Shown: positions 36,725 through 45,369, counted from the first letter of the stretch. The stretch is 64,000 nucleotides of DNA from Streptomyces sp. MRC013 (GCF_023614235.1 NZ_CP094264.1:2914001-2978000); one strand, 5' to 3'. Made by a program: numbers and translations. The notes: generated by a model not told the origin, from the letters alone.

Positions 36725-37753
36725 CTACGGGCCGCCGCAGCCGCAACTGCGGCGGACCACCAGCGCCGACGGGAACTGCTTCACGCGCTCCCGGCGCTCC
36801 GCGGACGCCTTCAGTCCGTCGTCCAGGACCAGGTCCACCGCGGCACGGGCCATCGCCGGCCGGTCCGACGAGACCGTCGTCAGCGGCGGGTCCGTCAGCG
36901 CGGCCTCCTTCACGTCGTCGAACCCGGCCACCGCCAGGTCCCCCGGCACGTCCAGCCGCAGTTCCCGCGCCGCGCGCAGTACGCCGATCGCCTGGTCGTC
37001 CGTGGCGCAGAAGATCGCGGGCGGCCGGTCGGGGCCCGACAGGATCTTCAGCGCGGTCTCGTAGGCGTCGTACCGGTCGTAGGCGGCCTGGTAGAGCCGT
37101 CCCTCGACGGAGCGGCCCGCCTCCCGCATGGCGCGGCGCCAGCCCTCGACGTGGTCGGCCACCGGGTCGCCGACGGACGGCGTCGACTCGATCCCGCCCA
37201 GGCACGCCACGTACGCGTGGCCGTGCTCCAGCAGGTGGCGGGTGGCCAGCCGCGCACCGCCCACGTCGTCCGTCACGACCGCCACGTCGTCCAGTGCCTC
37301 CGGACGCTCGTGGAGCAGTACCACCCGCGCGTCCCACGCCTCGATCTCCTGCGCGGCGGGCTCGCTCATGCCCTGGCTGACCAGGATCAGGCCGGCGACC
37401 CGCATTCCGAGGAAGGCGCGCAGGTAGTGGATCTCGCGCTCGTCGCGGTAGTCCGAGTTGCCGACGAGGACCATCTTCCCGCGGTCCGCGGCGGCCCTCT
37501 CCACGGCGTGCGCCATCTCGGCGAAGAACGGCTGCCGCGCGTCCGGGACGATCATGCCTATGAGGTCCGTGCGCCGGGACGCCATCGCCTGCGCCACCCG
37601 GTCGGGCCGGTAGCCCAACTCCTTGATGGCGGCGAGGACACGCTCGCGCGTGGCCGGGGCGACCGGCCGGGGTCCGTTGTTGATGACGTAGCTCACGACC
37701 GCGGTGGAAGTGCCCGCCAGCCGTGCCACGTCGTCCCGCGTCACCTTGGCCAC
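36725..37753 (-). CDS. LacI-family transcriptional regulator
   Basis: A 342-aa regulator. The N-terminal HTH is [20 protein letters not shown] with the hinge helix [14 protein letters not shown]. The periplasmic-binding-like effector domain includes [31 protein letters not shown] and a C-terminal CGCGGP tail. It lies 24 bp upstream of glnR on the same strand, in an order I recall from other Streptomyces. The effector is not predictable. Confidence 0.9.
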   Translation of the reverse strand: MAKVTRDDVARLAGTSTAVVSYVINNGPRPVAPATRERVLAAIKELGYRPDRVAQAMASRRTDLIGMIVPDARQPFFAEMAHAVERAAADRGKMVLVGNSDYRDEREIHYLRAFLGMRVAGLILVSQGMSEPAAQEIEAWDARVVLLHERPEALDDVAVVTDDVGGARLATRHLLEHGHAYVACLGGIESTPSVGDPVADHVEGWRRAMREAGRSVEGRLYQAAYDRYDAYETALKILSGPDRPPAIFCATDDQAIGVLRAARELRLDVPGDLAVAGFDDVKEAALTDPPLTTVSSDRPAMARAAVDLVLDDGLKASAERRERVKQFPSALVVRRSCGCGGP

Positions 37754-37777
37754 GCGCGGCAGTCTACGCGGGGTGAC

Positions 37778-38560
37778 CTACCTCCGTGCAGGTCGTGCGG
37801 CCGCTTCCGTCCCGCTCTCCGTCCGGGGGACCTCCGGCGCGGCCTCCTCGGCGCGTCCGCCCGCCCGCGCCTTGCCCGCGGAGCGCTCCGCCTTCTCCGG
37901 CGTCACGAACCGGTAGCCGACGTTGCGCACGGTGCCGATCAGCGACTCGTGCTCCGGCCCCAGCTTGGCCCGCAGCCGCCGCACGTGGACGTCGACCGTG
38001 CGCGTGCCGCCGAAGTAGTCGTACCCCCACACCTCCTGGAGGAGCTGCGCGCGGGTGAACACCCGGCCCGGGTGCTGGGCGAGGTACTTCAGCAACTCGA
38101 ACTCCTTGAAGGTGAGGTCGAGGACCCGGCCCTTCAACTTCGCGCTGTAGGTCGCCTCGTCGACCGAGAGGTCGCCGCTGCGGATCTCCATCGGGGAGTC
38201 GTCGGCGATCTGCCGGCGGCCCGTCGCGAGCCGCAGCCGCGCCTCGACCTCCGCCGGGCCCGCGGTGTCGAGCAGCACGTCGTCGATGCCCCAGTCGGCG
38301 GTGACGGCCGCGAGCCCGCCCTCGGTGACGACCAGGAGCAGCGGGCACCCGGGGCCCGTCGAGCGGAGCAGCCGGCAGAGCGAACGCACCTGCGGCAGGT
38401 CGCGGCGGCCGTCGACGAGGACCACGTCGGCGCCGGGGGCGTCCACGAGGGCGGCCCCCTCGGCGGGGGCCACCCGCACGTCGTGCAGCAGCAGCCCGAG
38501 CGCCGGGAGCACCTCGCTCGACGGCTGCAGGGCGTCGGTCAGCAGCAGCAGGGAGCTCAT
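37778..38560 (-). CDS. glnR: Global nitrogen regulator GlnR
   Basis: A 260-aa OmpR-type regulator nearly identical over its length to what I recall of S. coelicolor GlnR. The atypical receiver begins [20 protein letters not shown] and keeps [12 protein letters not shown], with the Asp that in GlnR is structural rather than phosphorylated, since there is no partner kinase. The winged-helix domain has [20 protein letters not shown], the recognition helix [20 protein letters not shown] and VRNVGYRFV. GlnR controls glutamine synthetase, ammonium, nitrate and carbon uptake genes. A Glu/Arg/Ala-rich tail of 35 residues is variable in the genus. The start is ATG 38560; a longer frame reads into upstream repeats. 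Confidence 0.95.
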   Translation of the reverse strand: MSSLLLLTDALQPSSEVLPALGLLLHDVRVAPAEGAALVDAPGADVVLVDGRRDLPQVRSLCRLLRSTGPGCPLLLVVTEGGLAAVTADWGIDDVLLDTAGPAEVEARLRLATGRRQIADDSPMEIRSGDLSVDEATYSAKLKGRVLDLTFKEFELLKYLAQHPGRVFTRAQLLQEVWGYDYFGGTRTVDVHVRRLRAKLGPEHESLIGTVRNVGYRFVTPEKAERSAGKARAGGRAEEAAPEVPRTESGTEAAARPARR

Positions 38561-38574
38561 CGCGAACCACCTGC

Positions 38575-38690
38575 CGGGGTCGTCGTCCCGCCGGTCGTCC
38601 GGTCGGCGGTGGTCCCGCCGGCCGTCGTCCGGTCGGCCGTCGTCCCGCCGGTCGTCGTTCCGCCGGTCGTCGTCCGGTCGTGCACGGTCG
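38575..38690. repeat. Tandem CGTCGTCCCGCCGG-type repeats in the glnR leader
   Basis: Variants of CGTCGTCCCGCCGGTCGTC and GGTCGTCGTCCGGTCGG recur at least six times in about 115 bp directly upstream of glnR. They would be transcribed as part of the glnR leader or lie in its promoter. Confidence 0.7.
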
Positions 38691-39293
38691 GCTCGCCCAT
38701 CACGTCGGTTCCTCCTCGGTCCGTACGAGGACGCTGCGGCACTGCTTCCTCCGGTGTCCCACCGGGGCCCCGCGCCACCGGGCCCCGTCCACCCGCCCGT
38801 GACCACGGTGGGAAAACGCGAGAGGACCCGGGGGCTGCGTCGCCTCGGATCCTCCGTCGGCCACGATAACCCACGGAAGGGCCGGGACGGAGGGCCCGTT
38901 CCACAGTGTGGCCGTCCCCCCGCTCACACGCGCCCCGGGTACGGGCTCCGCGCGAACCGCGGGCGGAGCGCGCCGGCAGGCCCCACGCGGCCCTCCCGGG
39001 TCCCGCGGCCCTCCCGGCCCCTGGAATCCTCCCGGGCCGCGCACCGGCGCCCGGGGCCACGGCGGTACGGCGGCGCCGCGCACGGCTCACCGGGCCGCCG
39101 CGTACGGCTGGCTCCACCGGGGCGGCGGTCCGCCGGGGGTCCGGGTGGACCGCCGCCGGGAGCTCCGGCGCGGAATGCCGGGAGCGGGCCGTCCGCGCAG
39201 GTCGCCCGGCGGCTCACCGCACCGGCCGGGCCGTCCGCGTCCCCGCCGCCCCGGGCGTGGCCCATCATGGAGCCTGACGAAAGGAGCCCTCCC
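38691..39293. other. Intergenic region between glnR and the MoaD-like gene
   Basis: This holds the glnR promoter (left) and the upstream region of the MoaD/ThiS gene (right). I see no supported gene. A GGCCGTCC-rich part around 38900-39240 gives only low-complexity frames. Confidence 0.4.
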
Positions 39294-39548
39294 ATGGCAG
39301 CCGGGACCATCCGCTACTGGGCCGCGGCCAAGGCCGCCGCCGGTACCGCCGAGGAACCGTACGCCGCGGAGACCCTCGCGGAGGCGCTGGCCGCCGCCTG
39401 TGAGCGGCACCCGGGAGAGTTTCCGCGGGTGCTGCGGAGGTGCTCCTTCCTGGTGGACGGCGCCCCCGTGGGAACGCGCGGGCACGAGACGGTACGGCTG
39501 GCGGAGGGCGGCACGGTAGAGGTGCTCCCGCCGTTCGCAGGAGGGTGA
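39294..39548 (+). CDS. MoaD/ThiS ubiquitin-like sulfur carrier
   Basis: An 84-aa beta-grasp protein ending in the di-glycine tail FAGG needed for adenylation and thiocarboxylation. ATIRYWAAAKAAAG at the start and VEVLPPFAGG at the end fit the MoaD family. It has a perfect AAGGAG ribosome site 7 bp before ATG. It could feed sulfur to molybdopterin or another pathway; no MoaE or ThiF gene is adjacent. The sulfur genes (cysA, DUF1416) lie 3 kb downstream. Confidence 0.88.
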   Translation: MAAGTIRYWAAAKAAAGTAEEPYAAETLAEALAAACERHPGEFPRVLRRCSFLVDGAPVGTRGHETVRLAEGGTVEVLPPFAGG

Positions 39549-39558
39549 GCCGCACGGC

Positions 39559-41073
39559 ATGAGCAGCGATCAGCAGTACCCCTACGATCCGCGCGATCCG
39601 TCGCCGTACGCGGACCGGCCGCACGGGGAGGGCTCCTTCGCGGAGCCGTTCCCCGCAGGGCCGTCCTCCGCCGACGCGGGCGCCGCGGGTGTGGACGTGG
39701 CGCAGACCTGGCAGGGCCAGACATGGGACACCCACTACCAACCGGTCGTCCAGCCCGGACAACCGCAGCCGCAGCCGCAGCCGCAGCCGCAGCCGCAGCC
39801 GCAGCCGCAGCCGCAGCCGCAGCCGCCGCCGCCGCAGCCGCCGACGGCGGACGGCGCCGGCCCCACGCCGTACGGCTCGAACGGCCACCCGCTGCCGCCG
39901 GGGCCCCCGGCGGGGTACGAGGCTCCGACGGCGTATCTGCCGCCGGTCACCGGCCACGGCCCGGCTCCGGTGTCCCGTGATTTCGCCCCGGCCCCTCACG
40001 GTCAGGCGGTTCCGGCGGGGTACGAGGCTCCGACGGCGTATCTGCCGCCGGTCACCGGCCACGGCCCGGCTCCGGTGTCCCGTGATTTCGCCCCGGCCCC
40101 TCACGGTCAGGCGGTTCCGGCGGGGTACGAGGCTCCGACGGCGTATCTGCCGCCGGTCACCGATCACGGTCCGGCTCCGGTGTCCCACACCCCGGCCGCC
40201 CCCGCGCACGACCGTGCACCCCGGCCCGGCACCCCGGCCGCCCCCGCGCCCGGCACCCCGGCCGCCCCCGCCGCCGAGCCCGGGTACGGCGCGCCGACCA
40301 CCCTCGGCAACGCCCGCATCAGCGACGCCCAGCGAGCCCGTGCCGAGGGCCGGTCGCCGATCATCGACCCGGGCATCCGGCCCGCCGGGCTCACCGCGCT
40401 GCTCGGCGTCCTCCTCGCCGGGGGCGCCGCCCTCGGCCCGTACGCGCTGCTGGTCCCGCTGGTGCTGCTGCAGGCGGTCACCGCGGCCGGCTGGTTCCGG
40501 CTCAACGGCATGTGGCCCGCCCGCCAGGGCATAGCCCTCGCGTTCCTCGGCGGCGCCGTCGCGGACGCCGCGCTGCTCGCCACCGGTCCGGAGCACGCGC
40601 CCGCCGCGATCCTCGGGACCCTCGGCGTCTGGGTCCTCCTCGTCCTCGTCCTCCAGCTGCGCAGCCACGCGGCGGCGGAGGAGCGGATGTACGGGCTGAC
40701 GGCGACCGTCGTCTCCTCGGCGCTCGCCGTCGTGGCCGCCGGCTTCCTGGCCGCCGACCCCGGCGCGGTCGTCGCCGGCGCGCTCGCCGTGGCCGCCGCG
40801 ACGGTCACCCGTGCGCTGCCGCTGCCCGGCCCCGCCTCCCCGGTGGCCGCCCTGCTGGCGGGCGCGGGTGCGGGGGCCGCGGCCGGCGCGGCGACCGGGC
40901 CGGGCGCGCAGGCCGCCGTGGTGGGCCTGGCCGCCGGGGTGTGCGCGGTGATCGGGCTGAGGGTGGCCGCGTACGACTACCCGTCGCGGTTCGTCCACAT
41001 GACGGCCGGTGTCGCCCTGCCGCTCACGGCCGCCGCACCCGTCGTGTACCTGCTGGGACGTGCGCTGGCCTGA
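39559..41073 (+). CDS. Repeat-rich polytopic membrane protein
   Basis: A 504-aa protein. Residues 1-65 are hydrophilic. Next comes a (Pro-Gln)n tract, then two and a half identical 35-residue repeats (YEAPTAYLPPVTGHGPAPVS plus RDFAPAPHGQAVPAG), and a Pro/Ala-rich linker. The C-terminal 230 residues contain 7-8 hydrophobic helices starting PAGLTALLGVLLAGGAALGP. It starts 10 bp after the MoaD-like gene, so they are probably co-transcribed. No family name recognised. The disordered cytoplasmic head looks like a length-variable region. Confidence 0.8.
   Translation: MSSDQQYPYDPRDPSPYADRPHGEGSFAEPFPAGPSSADAGAAGVDVAQTWQGQTWDTHYQPVVQPGQPQPQPQPQPQPQPQPQPQPQPPPPQPPTADGAGPTPYGSNGHPLPPGPPAGYEAPTAYLPPVTGHGPAPVSRDFAPAPHGQAVPAGYEAPTAYLPPVTGHGPAPVSRDFAPAPHGQAVPAGYEAPTAYLPPVTDHGPAPVSHTPAAPAHDRAPRPGTPAAPAPGTPAAPAAEPGYGAPTTLGNARISDAQRARAEGRSPIIDPGIRPAGLTALLGVLLAGGAALGPYALLVPLVLLQAVTAAGWFRLNGMWPARQGIALAFLGGAVADAALLATGPEHAPAAILGTLGVWVLLVLVLQLRSHAAAEERMYGLTATVVSSALAVVAAGFLAADPGAVVAGALAVAAATVTRALPLPGPASPVAALLAGAGAGAAAGAATGPGAQAAVVGLAAGVCAVIGLRVAAYDYPSRFVHMTAGVALPLTAAAPVVYLLGRALA
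39763..39840 (+). repeat. (CCGCAG)10 microsatellite coding Pro-Gln
   Basis: Ten uninterrupted CCGCAG hexamers (39763-39822) followed by CCG runs. In-frame length change would only alter the number of Pro-Gln pairs. Confidence 0.92.
39909..40187 (+). repeat. 105-bp in-frame tandem repeats (about 2.6 copies)
   Basis: Copies start near 39909, 40014 and 40119. The first two are essentially identical in DNA, and the third diverges after the first 60 bp (GATCACGGT instead of GGCCACGGC). Each encodes 35 residues. Confidence 0.9.
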
Positions 41074-41220
41074 CCTTCCCGCCGGTCCCGGCACGGTGCC
41101 GTGCCGGGACGGCGGCGTGTGTGGCGCCCGGGGCGCCGGGGAACCAATGAGCGATCCGCGTTCGTCGACCATTCAGTCGGCGGGTGCCGGTCACCGACAG
41201 GGCGGGGGAAACACCGAACC

Positions 41221-41910
41221 ATGCGAGCACTGCGCACACTGCTGATCATCGTCGTCGTCCTCGGCGGGCTCTTCACGGTCGCGGACCGGCTGGCGGTCGC
41301 CGCCGCGGAGTCGAAGGCGGCCGACCGGATCCGGGCCCGGCAGGGTCTGTCCGGCACGCCGGACGTGTCGATCCGCGGCTTTCCCTTCCTCACGCAGGCC
41401 CTCGCCAAGGAACTGGACCGGGTCGACGCGGCCATGACCGGCGTCGAGGTGACGGCGGGCGACCGCAGGGTCCGGGTCGGCGAACTGAGCGCCGAGCTGC
41501 ACGGCGTGCGGCTGGAGAACGGCTACTCGCGCGCGGTCGCCACGTCCGCGACGGGCACGGCCCGCATCTCGTACGAGGAGCTGCGCAAGGCGTCCGACCA
41601 CGACGTCGTCCTCGGCTACGGCGGCAACGGCAAACTGAAGGTCACCGGCAGCGTCGAGGTGCTGGGGCGGAAGGTGACGCGCAGCGTGCTGTCCACGGTG
41701 AGCGTCGTCGACGGCCAGACGCTGCGGGTGCGGGCCGACAGCGTGCCGGGCGAGGGCATTCCCGGCGTCGAGGAGCTGGTCCGCGAGCGAACCGACTTCG
41801 ACCGCGAGGTGAGCGGATTTCCGGCCGGACTGAAAATCCGGAAGGTCCAGGCCTCCCCCGACGGCCTGGAGGTCACGGTGGCGGGCCGGAACGTGGTCCT
41901 GGCGGGCTGA
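41221..41910 (+). CDS. LmeA-type phospholipid-binding protein (DUF2993)
   Basis: A 229-aa protein with one N-terminal helix (TLLIIVVVLGGLFTVADRLA) and a DUF2993 domain: ISIRGFPFLTQAL-like segment, VTAGDRRVRVGELSAELHGV, and KVQASPDGLEVTVAG at the end. The M. tuberculosis orthologue Rv0817c (LmeA) sits near glnR and cysA2 as here and helps lipomannan elongation. In Streptomyces the role is unknown; binding of phosphoinositides or other lipids is likely. ATG 41221 follows GGGGGAAAC. Confidence 0.86.
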   Translation: MRALRTLLIIVVVLGGLFTVADRLAVAAAESKAADRIRARQGLSGTPDVSIRGFPFLTQALAKELDRVDAAMTGVEVTAGDRRVRVGELSAELHGVRLENGYSRAVATSATGTARISYEELRKASDHDVVLGYGGNGKLKVTGSVEVLGRKVTRSVLSTVSVVDGQTLRVRADSVPGEGIPGVEELVRERTDFDREVSGFPAGLKIRKVQASPDGLEVTVAGRNVVLAG

Positions 41911-42104
41911 GGGAGCCCCGCGGCGACCCGGGCGCCGAGCGGGCAGCGGGTCCCGCCGACACCTCGGGACCACATGGCGAGACGGCTCCGTCCGGCCCGC
42001 AGACGAACCGCGACGGCGCCCCTCCGCGGACCGGCCCCGGGTCGATCCCGGGGGGTTTCTCGTCCCACCTCGTGGATGTTCGCGTCTCATCATGCGACAC
42101 GCCG

Positions 42105-42134
42105 GTGACACGGCCGCCGGTCCGTCCCTACGAT
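42105..42134 (+). promoter_or_regulatory. Promoter of the cysteine leader peptide / cysA
   Basis: GTGACA (42105-42110) and TACGAT (42129-42134) separated by 18 bp match the housekeeping sigma consensus. The -10 box ends 7 bp before the leader ATG, so the transcript probably begins at the start codon. Confidence 0.6.
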
Positions 42135-42141
42135 CGGACCC

Positions 42142-42225
42142 ATGACGAAGCGACGGGCGGACCTCACGAAGCGGCGGGCAGTAGACCTGTGCCGCGTCGC
42201 CGCCATGCTCTGTCGCGCCGTCTGA
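42142..42225 (+). CDS. Cysteine-rich leader peptide (27 aa) upstream of cysA
   Basis: Encodes MTKRRADLTKRRAVDLCRV and then AAMLCRAV before TGA. Short actinobacterial leader peptides with VDL-x-RV-A-x-x-LCR and clustered Arg/Cys codons are found upstream of sulfur assimilation genes and are thought to sense cysteine by attenuation. A -10 box 7 bp upstream and the absence of a ribosome site indicate leaderless translation. The gap to cysA is 149 bp, enough for an attenuator, but I do not see an unambiguous terminator. Confidence 0.78.
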   Translation: MTKRRADLTKRRAVDLCRVAAMLCRAV

Positions 42226-42374
42226 GCGGGCTCTCGCGCCCCGCGCTCCCCGGCCCTCCCGCCCGGAGGGCCCTGCCCCGCCGGAGCAGCCCCGCACCCC
42301 CGCGTGCGCGGAGCGCCCGGCGCCCCTCGACGCACCCGCATCCCCCCGCAGACTGCCCCGGAGGAGAAGACCAC

Positions 42375-43220
42375 ATGAGCCGCAGCGACGTCCTGGTAGA
42401 CGCCGACTGGGTCGAGGCCCACCTCGACGACCCGAAGGTCGTCCTCGTCGAGGTCGACGAGGACACGTCGGCGTACGACAAGAACCACATCAAGAACGCC
42501 GTCCGGATCGACTGGAGGAAGGACCTGCAGGACCCGGTCCGCCGCGACTTCGTCGACCGGGAGGGCTTCGAGAAGCTGCTCTCCGCGAAGGGCATCGCCA
42601 ACGACGACACCGTCGTGCTCTACGGCGGCAACAACAACTGGTTCGCCGCCTACGCCTACTGGTACTTCAAGCTCTACGGCCACGAGAGCGTGAAGCTCCT
42701 CGACGGCGGCCGCAAGAAGTGGGAGCTGGACTCCCGCGACCTGGTCGACGGCTCCGAGGTCCCGGACCGCCCGGCCACCGAGTACAGGGCCAAGGCGCAG
42801 GACACCTCGATCCGCGCCTTCCGCGACGACGTCGTGGCCGCCATCGGCAGCCAGAACCTGGTCGACGTCCGCTCGCCCGACGAGTTCAGCGGCAAGCTCC
42901 TCGCCCCGGCGCACCTCCCGCAGGAGCAGTCGCAGCGCCCCGGCCACGTGCCGAGCGCCCGCAACATCCCGTGGTCGAAGAACGCCAACGACGACGGCAC
43001 GTTCAAGTCGGACGACGAGCTGAAGGCCCTCTACGCCGCCGAGCAGGTGGACCTGGAGAAGGACACCATCGCGTACTGCCGCATCGGCGAGCGCTCCGCG
43101 CTGACCTGGTTCGTCCTGCACGAGCTGCTCGGCCGGGAGAACGTCAGGAACTACGACGGCTCGTGGACCGAGTACGGCTCCCTCGTCGGCGTGCCGATCG
43201 AGCTCGGCCCCGCCCGGTAA
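42375..43220 (+). CDS. cysA: Thiosulfate sulfurtransferase (rhodanese) CysA/SseA
   Basis: A 281-aa two-domain rhodanese. The N-terminal inactive domain spans about residues 1-125 (VLVDADWVEAHLDDPKVVLV, YGGNNNWFAAYAYW). The C-terminal catalytic domain has DVRSPDEFSGK and the active loop YCRIGERSALTW with the nucleophilic Cys. It transfers sulfur from thiosulfate or similar donors. ATG 42375 follows GGAGAAG. The DUF1416 gene follows after 36 bp and the cysteine leader precedes it, matching M. tuberculosis cysA2-sseC2. Confidence 0.93.
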   Translation: MSRSDVLVDADWVEAHLDDPKVVLVEVDEDTSAYDKNHIKNAVRIDWRKDLQDPVRRDFVDREGFEKLLSAKGIANDDTVVLYGGNNNWFAAYAYWYFKLYGHESVKLLDGGRKKWELDSRDLVDGSEVPDRPATEYRAKAQDTSIRAFRDDVVAAIGSQNLVDVRSPDEFSGKLLAPAHLPQEQSQRPGHVPSARNIPWSKNANDDGTFKSDDELKALYAAEQVDLEKDTIAYCRIGERSALTWFVLHELLGRENVRNYDGSWTEYGSLVGVPIELGPAR

Positions 43221-43256
43221 CCCACCCCATCCGCGACCAGTAAGGACAGGTACGAC

Positions 43257-43544
43257 ATGTGTGGAGCCCAGGTCGGCGGCCCCGACGCCTCCTCGATCAA
43301 GCCCGGTGAGACCACCATCCAGGGCCAGGTGACCCGCGACGGGGAGCCCGTGACCGGCTACGTCCGGCTGCTCGACTCGACCGGCGAGTTCACCGCCGAG
43401 GTCCCGACCTCCGCGACCGGCCAGTTCCGGTTCTACGCGGCGGAGGGCACCTGGACCGTCCGCGCCCTGGTGCCGGGCGGCACGGCGGACCGCCGCGTCG
43501 TCGTGGAGACGGGTGGCCTCGCCGAGGTCGCGATCGCCGTCTGA
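43257..43544 (+). CDS. sseC: DUF1416 (SseC-like) protein
   Basis: A 95-aa beta-sandwich protein starting MCGAQVGGPDASSIKPGETT and ending GLAEVAIAV. The DUF1416 family always follows a CysA-type rhodanese in actinobacteria, and a Cys at position 2 is conserved. The function is unknown; a partner in sulfur transfer is inferred from linkage. The AAGGACAGG ribosome site is appropriate. A strong inverted repeat follows. Confidence 0.9.
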   Translation: MCGAQVGGPDASSIKPGETTIQGQVTRDGEPVTGYVRLLDSTGEFTAEVPTSATGQFRFYAAEGTWTVRALVPGGTADRRVVVETGGLAEVAIAV

Positions 43545-43565
43545 GACGGCGGTACCGCCGAACGG

Positions 43566-43626
43566 CCGAAGGGCCGCACCTCCTGGGGGTTGGACGCTCT
43601 CCGGGACTCGAGGTGCGGCCCTTCGG
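43566..43626 (+). terminator. 17-bp perfect inverted repeat after DUF1416 gene
   Basis: Arms CCGAAGGGCCGCACCTC and GAGGTGCGGCCCTTCGG are exact complements with a 27-nt loop. The second arm ends 15 bp before the next start codon, so it also lies within the promoter area of the DUF3099 gene. Confidence 0.75.
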
Positions 43627-43641
43627 TCATACCCTGGAGGC

Positions 43642-43905
43642 GTGTACGCACGTCGCCGGCGCGCCTACTTCGCGCTGATGGGCACCTGCCTCGCCCTCTT
43701 CGTCAGCGCGTGCGCCCTCGTGCGGCTGTGGTCCGTGGAGGTGGCCGCGGGGATGGTCTTCGCGGCGATGCTCCTGCCGCCGCTCGCCGCGTGGACGGCG
43801 AACCGGCGGGGTCCGGACGACCGCTGGTGGGACGACCCGACCGGCGACCGGCAGTCCGACGAGTGGTGGGACGAGCTGGACGGCAAGAGGAAACCGGGGC
43901 CGTAG
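43642..43905 (+). CDS. DUF3099 small membrane protein
   Basis: An 87-aa protein with two helices (YFALMGTCLALFVSACALVR and VEVAAGMVFAAMLLPPLAAW) and an acidic Trp-rich tail (DDRWWDDP, DEWWDELD). This is the DUF3099 pattern of actinobacteria. The GTG lies one base after GGAGG, too close for a normal ribosome site. A CATACC box 8 bp upstream suggests a leaderless message. Confidence 0.78.
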   Translation: MYARRRRAYFALMGTCLALFVSACALVRLWSVEVAAGMVFAAMLLPPLAAWTANRRGPDDRWWDDPTGDRQSDEWWDELDGKRKPGP

Positions 43906-43909
43906 CGCG

Positions 43910-43963
43910 GGTGCCGACGGCGCGGCGGACCGCGGGGCCGTGGTGCCCCGCACCGTCGGCACC
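43910..43963 (+). terminator. Hairpin after DUF3099 gene
   Basis: Perfect 11-bp arms GGTGCCGACGG / CCGTCGGCACC enclosing a GC-rich 32-nt loop with its own secondary stem. Confidence 0.6.
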
Positions 43964-44608
43964 ACGGCCGGTAGCACGCCTCCGGTGCGCCCGCCGCCGA
44001 GGAGGAAGCACTCGGGAGGGGCGGGTGGTGGGGGAGCGCCCGGGAGGGGCGGGTACCGGCAGCCGTCAAGGGGCCGCCGCCGGCCGGTACGGCCGGTGCG
44101 GGCCGCCGGGAGGCCGGCGGCGGAGAAGGGGGAGGGCGCCGCAGGCCCCGGGGGAAGACGCCGGTGGCCGACCGGACCGCACCCGGAGGGACGGGAAGGC
44201 CCAGCGCGCCCGTCTTCCCGGGCCGATCCGTCGTGCTCGCCGGCCCGCGGGTTCTCCGCGGACGCACGCGTGCGGCGATGCGCCTTGCCTGAACGCTGCC
44301 GGTGCTCGATGGAGCGGACCGATGGTACGGGGCGGGCTGGGCCTGCCGTCATGCCGACCGGACGTGCGGCTGCGTCCGGGCCGTTGAACTGGTTGTCCGT
44401 CTAGGAGGACGACGGAGCCGGGTGCGACGGTCGGGACGCACGGCCGCCCGCGGGGGGTGAAGGAAGAGGACACCGCCGGGGCGGCGAGGCGTGCGCCTCG
44501 GCCGTCAGGTCCCACGCTGCCCGTCCAGCCGCGCCGGACGGGGCCCGGAGCGGCTGGACGCCATGCCTGCTCGGCGTCTTCGGCGTACCTGGACGCCGAG
44601 CAGCATGA
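43964..44608. other. Gene-free interval
   Basis: No protein with a ribosome site or recognisable composition on either strand. It separates the sulfur gene cluster from the two small secreted proteins. Confidence 0.45.
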
Positions 44609-44902
44609 TCAGCGGTTCTGGTGACCCTTGGGGAGGACCACCGCGGTCGCGTGGGCGTTGTCCTCGTCGACGATGTGCACCGACTCGTGCTCCTCCTCCT
44701 TGACGTTCTCGGAGCAGTCGATGTTGTTGTTCGCGGCCGAGAGGATCGGGATGTCGATGACCTCGATGACGTCGCAGCTGAGGACCTGGCTGCTGTTGTC
44801 GAACTTCGTCGTGTCGTCGTCGGCGGCCTGAGCGGTGCCGGCGGCACCACCAGCCACGGCCAGGGCGGCGAACGTGCAGGCGAGGGCGCTCTTGAGCTTC
44901 AT
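44609..44902 (-). CDS. Small secreted two-cysteine protein A (NNNIDC motif)
   Basis: A 97-aa precursor. Signal peptide MKLKSALACTFAALAVAGG to TAQAA is cleaved to give a mature protein of about 71 residues. Its core is LSCDVIEVIDIPILSAANNN then IDCSEN, with the two cysteines 20 residues apart, followed by a highly acidic tail (VKEEEHESVHIVDEDNAH). A paralogue sits 224 bp upstream on the same strand. The pattern resembles the C-terminal half of rodlins (QDINVLSS-QNQQCTEN), so a surface-fibre role is conceivable, but similarity is weak. AAGGAA precedes the ATG. Confidence 0.75.
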   Translation of the reverse strand: MKLKSALACTFAALAVAGGAAGTAQAADDDTTKFDNSSQVLSCDVIEVIDIPILSAANNNIDCSENVKEEEHESVHIVDEDNAHATAVVLPKGHQNR

Positions 44903-45126
44903 CCTTCTCTTTTCCTTCTGAGTCTGAGAGATTTTTATGTCGTTGCGCCGACAGGGCGGAACGCCTGTGTGGCCGATACTCGGCCTCGGGTTCGACCGCA
45001 ATGCCGGATTGTGGTTTTCCATGCCGTCAGAGTGCTGATGTCGGTAAGACATCAGATCCGCTTTCCGGCATCACCAATCAGTAAACGAAGCGCCGCCTCC
45101 GGGGGTATTGCTCCGACTGGGTGATG

Positions 45127-45369
45127 TCAGCGCCGCGACTCGTGCGTGACGCTGTGGCTCTGCTCGGAGTGGTAGTTCTTCGAGCAGTCGATGTTGTTAT
45201 TCGCGGCGGAAGCGATCGGGACGTCCAGGACTTCCAGGCTGAAGCAGGAAAGAATCTGGGTCTCGTTGTAAAACTTGGGCGCGTCGTCCGCTTGCGCCAT
45301 GCTGCCGCCGCTGCCCGCCAGAAGAGCTGCGGCGGACAGGGAGAGCGCCGCGAATCCCTTTTTACGCAT
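45127..45369 (-). CDS. Small secreted two-cysteine protein B (NNNIDC motif)
   Basis: An 80-aa precursor with signal peptide MRKKGFAALSLSAAALLAGS to MAQA. The mature part reads ILSCFSLEVLDVPIASAANN then NIDCSKN, with cysteines again 20 residues apart, and a His/Ser-rich end (YHSEQSHSVTHESRR). A GGAGG site lies 6 bp before ATG. It is clearly homologous to the next gene downstream through the C-x19-C core. The pair probably arose by duplication with divergence of tails (acidic versus basic/His). Confidence 0.75.
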   Translation of the reverse strand: MRKKGFAALSLSAAALLAGSGGSMAQADDAPKFYNETQILSCFSLEVLDVPIASAANNNIDCSKNYHSEQSHSVTHESRR

